A stretch of 64,000 bases of DNA, from the NCBI GenBank assembly GCA_015680905.1, contig CM027383.1, positions 37,074,501 to 37,138,500 on the forward strand, in the 5' to 3' direction. Under the pieces are notes generated by a model. That model worked only from the letters and a program-made list of their open reading frames with translations. It did not search any database and was not told where the DNA came from. Source of the stretch: Coptis chinensis. Taxonomy: Eukaryota; Streptophyta; Magnoliopsida; Ranunculales; Ranunculaceae. The stretch's first letter is position 1, and every line of letters starts with the position of its first letter. The translations under genes and the position numbers were made by a program. Positions 23,571 through 32,345 of this stretch are shown here, one piece after another.

Positions 23571-24824
23571 TTTAATATTTTGGTTTATTGGTGTGTGAAC
23601 TAATATGGATTTCGTCACGTGCGTTGTCGTTTTGGTTTTGTGAACACTATCTAGTCATTAATAAGGTACAGAACCATGAAAGTAAATTCCCTAGGTGTGT
23701 GAGGTGGAATTTAAAGACCTTGTTTGATGCGTTCCAGAAGACTCTGATTACTACAGTAGCTACATCTCATATCGTTGTCAATGCTGAATCAGCAACGGAG
23801 GCAGAAAGGGAGTTACTTCATGACATGTACATTGATTTAGTCAAAAGTACATATCATGAAGTCCAGCCTACTCTAGAACGGATGAAACACTTAGAGTGGA
23901 GAACAAAGAACTGTTGGCCAAAATTGCCACACTTGAGAAACAACTTCTTGATCGCGAAGAAGAAATAAAAAAAATTAAAAGAGATGTTAAAGGAAAGGCA
24001 AGAGGGGGATACAGCTGAACCTCAACCTCAACCTCAACCTGATCAACCTCAACCTCAACCTCAACTTGATCAACCTCAACCTCAACCTGATCAAGTCCCC
24101 CTTACTGAATTGCAACCTCAACCTGACCAAGTCCCCCGGCTGAAGTGCAACCTCAACCTCAACCTGATCAACCTCAACCTCAACCTAATCAAGTCCCCCT
24201 GGCTGAATTGCAACCTTAACCTGATCAAGTCCCCTTCACTGAAGTGCAACAAGTGAAGCTCCAGCGAGAGTTTGAAGCTCTATCATTTGACTTACGTCTT
24301 ACATTGTCTCCTCTACACAAGGAGGGAGATACAAATAAAGGTGAAGAGAAGGATGTTGAGGCGGGTAAAGGAGCAGAGAAACCTTGTTCCCTAATAAAGC
24401 AAGTCAAGGAAAAGAAAGGAAGGAAAACTAAGCCTATTGGTAAGGAATACAATGCTGAAGGGAAGGGGAAAATAAAGAAAGTTGATACTGGCAAACAAAT
24501 TCTTGACGATGATATTGAGAGTGGACCACTCGAAGACCCTAAGACGAGTCCCTACTATGAGGGATTAGAAGAAAGCCACAGACAAGATGTCGACACTTTC
24601 TTCATGATAGCAGACAAAGGGTAAGTCTAACAAGACTGTAAGTTTTACAAGTTTACTATAACATTTTTTACTAATGGTAATTTCTTATGGTAATTCCTTG
24701 TGGTTTTTGAAGCACAATTACATGGTCAGATGGAAATTTACAAGTACAGGGTGTTCTAGTTGAAGACCTTCTGTTTGATAAAGAAATTGATTTTCAGGTA
24801 AAATTTGTTTATACTAAAATTGTA

Positions 24825-25080
24825 CTATGAACAATCATTGTTCATAGTCATGAGCTATGAACATTCTTTGTTCATACTAAAATTGGACTGTGAACACTCA
24901 TTGTTCATAGTTCATACTGTACTATGAACAATATTAATAATTGTTCATAGTCATGAGCTATGAACATTCTTTGTTCATACTAAAATTGGACTATGAACAA
25001 TCATTGTTCATAGTCATGAGCTATGAACAATCATTGTTCATAGTCCATACTGTACTATGAACAATTATTGTTCATGAAAT
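24825..25080. repeat. Palindromic 21-mer cluster 9
   Basis: About eight copies in the gene B intron 24798-25116, which corresponds to the cluster 4 intron of gene A. An ACTATGAACA..GTTCATAGTCATGAG block is locally duplicated. Confidence 0.85.
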
Positions 25081-26154
25081 ATGTAATGCCAATTTAAAAA
25101 ATGCTCAATTCAACAGGTTATCGACTGGTGGTCTAAACACCTTCAAGAAAAGAACCATGGAAAAAATGAAACTTGTCTAATCACTTCAAACATAAAGGTA
25201 AAATATTTATTACAAAATTCTATTTCATTTCTATATTGTAGATGTTGTCACATTCTTACTATTTCATGCAATCATTGACACAGAAAATGTTAGATGAAGA
25301 AGGAGGCTTGGAAAAAATAGTGCAGAACATCAATGTTTCTGCAAAATTCATAGCTATTCCTGTTCATTCAGATACACATTGGACATTTCTTGTAATAGAG
25401 TTGATAGAGGGACAACAAGAGCAATGGTTTCATTTCAACTCCCTAATCACCGAAAAAAAATTGCTCCAAGTTGTGAATAATCTGGTGAGTTCAACATAAA
25501 ACACTTAACTAACATGAATTTTTTTTCTTGAAACATAATGAAATAACTTCTTTTTATTTTGTAGAGGAAAAGACTGGTTGATCCCATCAACAGTCGTATC
25601 AAAATGGAGAAGAAGAAAATCCACAGCCTCAGTAATAAAGGAAGAATAATGCCTAAAAAATGTCCACAGCAACAAAATAGGTAAGCACGTAATTATTCAC
25701 TAACATTCTTGGAGACTTCTAGACATACAGAAAACAATAATTGACCTGAGATCTGTATTCTCTAAATTGCAGCGTTGATTGCGGCATTCATGTTTGTTAA
25801 ATGATGCAAATTCTTTATGAACAAGGTCGTTGGGATTTTTGTGATGTAACTACTGAAACCGAAGTACACAATACAATATGCATGTGGAACGATTGCATGT
25901 TGGATTGAGTTTACGATAAAACAATATATTTTGACGTGGTGATTCAAAGTGAAATGTGTTCTTTTTGAGTTGTCTTTTTGGTACCCAAGGACAAAACAAT
26001 ATTTTTTCTCGTGTATGAATGTGCATCGGTGGTGATTCATAGTCAAATGTGTTCTTTGAGTGGTCAAGATTTTGGTACACAATGACAAAATGTATGAACT
26101 ATTATTAATGTTTATCATGTGTTCTCTTATTGTTATTCTTTTTTATTAATTATC

Positions 26155-26490
26155 ATGTATGAACAATATTTGTTCATACTCCAGTAAGTATGAACAATGA
26201 TTGTTAAGTATGAACAGTGATTGTTCATAGTACGCGTACTAGGTATGAACATTGATTGTTCATGGTGAACAATCAATGTTCATACCTAGTATGTGTACTA
26301 TGAACATTCATTATTGCTCATACTTGTTAGTGTATGAACAGTGATTGTTAAGTATGAACAGTGATTATTCATAGTACACCATATATGAACATTGATTGTT
26401 CACCATGAACATTGAATGTTCATAGTACACGTCCTAGGTATGAACATTGATTGTTCACTATGAACATTGAATGTTTATACTCCAGTAGGT
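26155..26490. repeat. Palindromic 21-mer cluster 10 (between gene B and transposase)
   Basis: About ten copies in the intergenic space where gene B (plus) and the transposase gene (minus) converge. Some are joined through TAGTACACG linkers. Confidence 0.85.
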
Positions 26491-26721
26491 ATGAACAAAT
26501 ATATTCCACCTAGAACATTAAACATCCTAATATAAAAATCATATGAAAACTGTATTAATATCAATCAGTCAATCAATATATTGTTCATATAAAACATTAC
26601 CACAGCCTGATTAGTTCTTCCTACCTAGAATAATTGGCAAGACTTTGATACCATATCACCACTAGGCTACTCAGTAGTTAACACATCAACAGTTTTCCCT
26701 TGGCAATTCTTTTCGGTCATG

Positions 26722-28993
26722 TCAGTCGGTGCTGTCACATTTTTTGCATTTGTGGGCAGTATAACGCATAGCACCCGCGCTCTCAATCCTCTTAACTCGT
26801 GGTCTACCCGGAGGCTTCTTCACATCTGGTGGGAGAATTCGCACTTCATCAGAACCATCCGAACAGATCTCATTACGACTAATTGCAGTTATGCCATGAG
26901 AGTAGGTGCTACTGAAATAAGTGGAGCGAAATGCATCTTCAATGTATGAATACACCGACTCTTGTTTGCAATGAATACTTGTAATAGCATGACGGCAAGG
27001 AAAACCGTCTATGCCCCATTTGTTACAAGTACAGTCTCTCCTAAGCAAATCAACTCAATGTTTATGCTTCTCCGTATCAACTTCAAATATATGATCATTT
27101 GACTTTGTCACAGTCACAGAACGATCCCTCTCAGTCCTCTCAAGCAATTTTGCTTCAATTTTAGGACAAAGAAAACTTTTCCAATTCTTGTATTCCATCC
27201 TCCGGCAAGACGCCATCTTCATCATCTTCATCCGAATTCCATCTAACATGGCTGTGATGGGAAGATGCCGCTCTTTATCTATCCAGCTGTTGAAGCACTC
27301 CGCCAAGGAAGAGCACATCTCACCATACCGGGCCCCATAGAAGTATGCATTAGCCCAGTACTCATAAGGCGCCCTATTAAGAAAGTTAAAAAGTGCATCT
27401 CCACCAATTTCCTTGAATTCAGCCATGTGTTCCTCAAATTTCTCATGTGTGGCAGCATAAGCACATTTCTTAAATAATGCAACCAACACTTTTGTCATAC
27501 CACATGACTCCGACAAACATGTTCTAAGGTTGTTCTCCATATGCCACAAGCAAAAAGAGTGATAAGAATCAGGAAATACAATAGGAATGTTGACAAGCAA
27601 ACCATGATGTCTATCACTCAAAAACGTATACCTCCGCTCATACCCAAAAGTCTTCTTAAACATATCAAGAAACCAATACCAATTGGAATCGTTTTCAATG
27701 TCAACAACACCAACAGCAAGAGGGAACAATCCTTAAAAAAACAAAAAAAACAAAATATGAGATAACTTGAAGCATCAGTGTTATGTGTTCATACAGAGTG
27801 TATGAACATTGATTGTTCATACACAAAAATGTGTATGCACAATGATTGTTCATATGAACACGTATTGTTCATACTCCAAAACAGTTATGATTGTTCATAA
27901 CCAAACACAAAATTAAAACTAATGAAAATGCTAGTAAAATTAGGAGAATACCTTGATCTCTATTTTTTGCAGTAGTAGCCAACAAACACCCTTTGTAATC
28001 AGATTTCAAGAATGTTCCATCCAAATACACCATCGGGCGACAAAACTTAAAACCATGGATACTTGATTCAAAAGCAACAAACACCCTCTCAAACTTCCCA
28101 CTCTCCTTGTTAACTTCAAGTTTAACAATATTCCTAGGATCTCTTCTTTTCAACTCCTCCGTATACCACAACAAGTCATTGTAAGGCAATGCAACATCAC
28201 CATACAACTCCTTCAATGCCAACTTTTTACCCGCATAAGCTATGTGCCTTGAAATATTAAGCCCGTACTCACGAGTATATAAAGCAGTAATATCTCCAAA
28301 TGTCAAATCTGGTTTATCTCTCACAAAATCAAGAATATGAGTCTTCACAAGATAAGAAATGAGAGGTGGATGTTCGTAGTCTTTAACTGCAAAACCACAA
28401 GTGTGTGTCAGATTAATCTTCTTAATCTCAAAATAACCACAACTCTCCCAAGAGTGAATACACCATTGACAATTTAGCTCATTCTTCTTCTGACAAACCG
28501 CAGTCACTCTAAAATCATCATTCTTGATCAACTCATACTTATAACCACTCACAATAGAGTACTCTATCAATTTACATCTAAACTCAGGAGCACCTAAAGC
28601 AAATCTCTGCCCAACACCACCATCAAAGTTACGCTACCAAAAATCAGACTTGTAAGTTTTATGGCCAACAACCTCACCACCAATTAAGTAACTCGATGAA
28701 CCTGATGAACTTGACGTACTTGCACCACTACAGCCACTCATTGAACTCATACACACATTTACTTTAATCTCCACAATTGCAATCTTCATGCCATAACAAT
28801 AGCAAGCCAAGGATCGCAAATCCCCATCCGTTTCAATCATATTCTCTTTTGCATCACGGGAGAAACACATAGAAAAACTCCTTAATCCCAAATCAAGCCA
28901 CTTGTCACACACCTTGCGCGTAACAACATCAATCGAAGAATCCAACCCAAAACGAAAGGACAAAGTACCCCCATTATAGCAAAAAAACTCCAA
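26722..28993 (-). pseudogene. MuDR-type MULE transposase (two in-frame stops)
   Basis: Two exons, 28993-27952 and 27731-26722, are joined by a GT-AG intron that contains palindromic repeats. Exon 1 starts MEFFCYNGGTLSFRFGLD, the N-terminal region of plant MULE transposases. The MuDR DNA-binding-like region follows (QWCIHSWESCGYFEIKKINL, then HTC). The DDE catalytic residues are seen as D in VYLDGTFLKSDYKG, D in FLSDRHHGLL and E in SSLAECFNSWI. A SWIM zinc finger, CTCNKWGIDGFPCRHAI, is intact. In-frame stops lie at 28634-28636 and 27055-27057. The frame ends at 26722 inside what should be a CCHC knuckle (KCKKCDSTD). It catalysed cut-and-paste movement of the element but cannot make a full protein now. 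Confidence 0.88.
27790..27895. repeat. Palindromic 21-mers, cluster 11 (transposase intron)
   Basis: About three copies inside the single intron of the MULE transposase gene (27732-27951). Confidence 0.85.
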
Positions 28994-29088
28994 TCACACT
29001 AAATTCCATGTATAACTGCAAAACTCAACCCACAAAAACACAATAAAAATGTAATTCAAGAGATGTACACAATAAAAACAAAATACTA

Positions 29089-29410
29089 TGATCATTCACA
29101 ATTCTTCAGAGAGGTCTGAACATACATTGTTCATACTCCACTAGACTATGAACAATAAGTGTTCACCATGAATAATAAATGTTCATAGTACACGTACTAC
29201 TATGATCATTCACAATGCTTCATAGAGGTATGAACATACATTGTTCATACTCTACTACACTATGAACAATAAGTGTTCACCATGAACATTAAATGTTCAT
29301 AGTACACGTACTACTATCATCATTCGCAATGCTTCAGAGAGGTATGAACATACATTGTTCATACTCAACTAGACTATTAACAATAAGTGTTCATATTATT
29401 TGTTTAATGA
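29089..29410. repeat. Palindromic 21-mer cluster 12 in a 112-bp tandem unit
   Basis: About eight copies upstream of the transposase start. They are arranged in three tandem units of about 110 bp starting near 29089, 29201 and 29311, each carrying centres TACAT, ATAAG and TTAAA in the same order. Confidence 0.85.
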
Positions 29411-29867
29411 GTATTCATACCCATTCAGATCTAAAAAAAAAAAAATATCTAAATCATAAAACAACCTTAATCAAAACAAAGCCGATAGCATAAAAACCAT
29501 CAATCATAAACAATCTCAATGGGTATACAAATCATAACATTTTATGATTTCAAAATACGATTTCAAGTTTAAGTATACCCTCAACATACGATTTCAATTT
29601 TAAATGTACGATTTCAAGTTTAAGTTAATAGATTATTGGACCTCATATTGAAATCATATAGAACAAACCTTTTTAGATTGAAACTTGGTGTCACAATCTT
29701 CGCTCTCCACTAAAAACGCAGCGCGCAGTGTAAAGTAGTTTCTGATTTTGAAATTTTCTCTGCATTAAATAAAACACGGAGGGGTTAAACTGGTATTATA
29801 AAAAAATGGTCAATTTCACAAAAGGGTATAACTGGCATTTAAAAAAATACAAATGGGCCGGGCTAAC
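29411..29867 (-). promoter_or_regulatory. Transposase upstream region
   Basis: The non-coding stretch between the transposase start side and the right terminal repeat. It has AT-rich degenerate repeats of ACGATTTCAAGTTTAAGT (29555-29625) and an A-tract near 29436. Presumably it holds the transposase promoter; no distinct TATA box could be fixed. Confidence 0.35.
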
Positions 29868-29954
29868 TTATTTTGTCCTTGAGGGTTACTAAATATGAAA
29901 TCGTGGGTTCGTGAGTTACTAATTTCTAAAATTTGTCCTTGTGAGTTACTCACC
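29868..29954 (-). repeat. MULE right terminal repeat, three units
   Basis: Reverse-complement relatives of the left units: TTTGTCCTTGAGGGTTACT at 29873, a weaker GTTCGTGAGTTACT at 29908, and TTTGTCCTTGTGAGTTACTC at 29933-29952. GGTGAG/CTCACC closes the outer edge. The outer 20 bp differ from the left repeat at one position. Confidence 0.8.
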
Positions 29955-30499
29955 AAAAAGTGTGTCCTCTAGACTTCATTTTCTCAAAAATTGGGCTTTC
30001 GGCCCAATTTCTTGAGTTGAAATAAGGTCGAAAAATTTGGAATGGTACGGTTATCAGTGGTAGCCTTTCATTACCACCGACTTCGAAGCTAGAATCACGT
30101 ACTCAGCGGAGAAGAAATTCCACTTTGTTTTGATATAAGGTAAGGGACAAATTAGGAAGTCGGAAATAAGGTCAGTTACTGCGCTGCTAGGCGGGCTTTC
30201 AAATTATGCTGAACAGGTGGTTGGCTATAGTGTCCCCTTGGAGGCCTTGGAGCAATATCGCTGGGAGCAAAAAAATCACTCCATGTCTTCGCGTCTTATA
30301 GTAACATTATTCTTTGTTAGTAGCAAGAATAGGGACCGGCATTCAAATATTCAATTCTCGGACCAATTGCATGAATTCAACATGCTATGTTTGATCAAAC
30401 TTGACAAACTAACTTCAGTGTGCGTGAGTTAGTTGTTAATGGTGGCCTCTAAGGGGTGATTATTAACCTTAGGGGTATTTAGGACATTTTACAAAATTT
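29955..30499. other. No gene recognised; hairpin next to MULE end
   Basis: Spacer between the MULE and the LINE. An inverted repeat at 29983-30016 pairs AAATTGGGC with GCCCAATTT around TTTCG and extends to CTCAA/TTGAG with one mismatch or gap. Nothing else is identifiable. Confidence 0.4.
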
Positions 30500-30559
30500 T
30501 AGGAAAAAATATGCAAAACACACGAGAGTTGAGAGTTTTAGATTTAGGAAACCTTAGGA

Positions 30560-32345
30560 AACCCTAGCACACCAGCTGGGAGTCCAGGGAAATCATCACC
30601 AGATCAGGCAGAGTCGGATGTGGATAGCTTTGAGAGTGAAATAAAGGCTAGATATGGTGAGGGATCAGTTGAGAAATATAGAAGAAAGTTGTTTGAGGAG
30701 TTTGGAATGAATCTGAAACCGAGTGGTTTGTGTGAGGAAGCATCAGAGACTCTTACAAGTAAAGAAGACTTACTAAGAGAGGCAAAGATTCTTTGGATGC
30801 GGTGAAAGAAGTCGAGGAGTTTGAAGAGAATAGTGATTCTGTGCAACACATAAATCTTTCAACAAAAACAGCAGAAACACAGGGGGTATCGAGAATTAAT
30901 GGTGAGGGAGAAGATGGAGACTTCATCTTCAAGAAAGTAACTGCAGACATGGGAGAGAAGAAAGGCAAAGAAGTGGATCCGATTATTTCGGATCTGACCA
31001 AAGTAAAGAGTTCATTCGTGCAACCACCACAAGTGCTGAAGAACTCGTGGGCTGAGATTCTTGGCAGAAAGTCAGTAGGTAGAGAGGAACTTTCTTACAT
31101 ACCTCCGACAATGGTGAATGGTAAGCAAGTGATACATGTTAAAAGTGAAAAAAAATTTGATTATAACAAGAAGTTTGAGAATCTGGTGGTTGGATCGTTT
31201 GTAGGAAAAAGAATCAGTTATAATTATGTCAAGGAGATAGTTACTCGTACATGGGGGATCAAAAGCTTTATAATGAAACCATATGGTGATAATATGTTTA
31301 CTTTCAAGTTCGAAAAGGAAGAAGAAAGGAGGGCAGTGTTAGACATTGGTTCTTTTCACATAGCAAGCCATTTATTTGTAGTACGACCATGGAAAATTTG
31401 TTTGAAGCCGAGACACGAGAGCTGAAGACAATACCTATTTGGGTGGTTGTGAAAGGACTTCCGATGGAGATGTGGAATAGAGTTGGATTCAGCAAAGTAT
31501 CGAGTGCAGTTGGTATACCCATGTTCACTGATAAACTAACAGAATCCATGTCGAGGACAGCCTTTGCAAGAGTTTGCGTGGAAGTTGATACCAACTGTGT
31601 ATATCCAGAGAGTATACGGTAGTCTTTGGACCAAAGGCGGGCATATAAGGTATCGTTTGAATACAATTGGAAACCCTCACGATGCTTACAATGTGAGGTG
31701 TTTGGTCATAATGAGCAAAATTGTCCGAGGAAGATTAAGGAGAAAAATGAACACGGTGAGGCTATATGGTTGAAAAAGGATAGTAAAGTTGAGCAAGTCA
31801 AGGTGAATGAGGATGTTCAAACTGAGAAAGGCTTGGAGGAGGCTGTTCAAACTGAGAAAGGCTTGGAGGAGGCAACATAGAGTGAGGAGGCAAAACAGAT
31901 AGAGGAGGTTCAAGAAGTGCACAATGTAGAGGAGGAGGGAAAATGGGAATCACCGGGCAGAAAACATACAATTAGAGCGAGGAAACAAAGCACCATTGAG
32001 GGAAAGGAAAAACGAGGAAATGAGGAAACAGTTTTGAAAGGGAAAGAGAAACAGCAAGAAGATGGAATTGAATTGAAAAGATACAGCATTGAGAACACAA
32101 TACAAGGGACTGTTCAGAGGATTGAAAAGGAGAGATCAGTAGAGAATAGTAATCAAGAGAAAATAAAAGAGGGTGAGAAGAGAACGAGGGTTAGCATGAT
32201 TAAGGAGAGTTCTGGAAAAAATGGTGTTGCATTGCAAAGTGGAGGTCAGACGAGTGCGGTAAAAGAGGCTGGTGGGCAAACAAGCAGCAAAGGAAAGAAA
32301 GTTTTCACTAAGGGTGGCACCCTTAAACAGCCCAATATTAAATGA
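30560..32345 (+). pseudogene. LINE ORF1 (DUF4283-like, CCHC knuckle)
   Basis: An N-terminal acidic region is followed by a DUF4283-like RNA-binding domain (GKRISYNYVKEIVTRTWG, MKPYGDNMFTFKFEKEEE, FVVRPW, then IPIWVVVKGLPMEMWN). Next is a zinc knuckle CLQCEVFGHNEQNC and a long Lys/Glu-rich tail with a duplicated VQTEKGLEEA. This is the nucleic-acid chaperone of plant L1 elements. It is broken by frameshifts near 30795 and near 31390 and by in-frame stops at about 31620 and 31878. Its final TGA overlaps the start codon of ORF2 as ATGA at 32342-32345. Confidence 0.8.

Larger units (their letters stand above)
21597..25908 (+). pseudogene. MULE-borne Ulp1/C48-type protease gene B (decayed)
   Basis: This is a paralogue of gene A in the same orientation. 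Visible exons: 21597-21920, about 22459-23277, about 23590-24620, 24713-24797, 25117-25197, 25284-25484, 25565-25680 and from 25773. Internal exon lengths of 85 and 81 bp equal those of gene A. Exon 1 has a C-x4-C-x10-C-x2-H motif (CATENC..YCQEH). The central exon has Pro-Gln repeats where gene A has EVQQG repeats. The peptidase part shows IPVHSDTHWTFLVIEL, FHFNSL, CPQQQN and VDCGIHVC. Breaks: a frameshift near the end of exon 1, another near 23095 within the helical domain, a frame change in the Pro-Gln repeats, and a TAA at 25798-25800 just after the catalytic-Cys motif where gene A has Lys. The acceptor of the 81-bp exon is intact (CAACAG). It is a pseudogene, though less decayed than A in its 3' half. 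Confidence 0.8.
14289..29954. mobile_element. Mutator-like element (MULE) carrying two Ulp1-type genes and transposase
   Basis: The element is bounded by inverted terminal repeats, GAGTAACTCTCAAGGACAAA on the left (14291) and its near reverse complement ending at 29952. Inside are two plus-strand multi-exon genes with Ulp1/C48-type protease domains (15575-20795 and 21597-25908) and a minus-strand MuDR-type transposase (26722-28993). MULEs that carry Ulp1-like protease genes are known from plants (the Kaonashi group of Arabidopsis and relatives). Coding parts are interspersed with about 115-120 copies of a palindromic 21-mer, described separately. All three genes contain stops or frameshifts, so the copy is probably non-autonomous now. 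No clear 9-bp target duplication was seen. Confidence 0.85.

Noticed and set aside
24010-24240. Pro-Gln repeats as a separate structural protein gene
   Set aside because: They lie within the exon of Ulp1 gene B at the same place as the EVQQG repeats in gene A.
14489-29410. The repeated TATGAACA..TGTTCATA units as a CRISPR array
   Set aside because: Spacing is irregular, linkers recur instead of being unique, the repeats lie in eukaryotic introns, and no cas-like gene is present.
14489-29410. GAACA..TGTTC as a steroid hormone response element
   Set aside because: The spacing is five bases rather than three, and plants lack such nuclear receptors. The likeness is coincidental.
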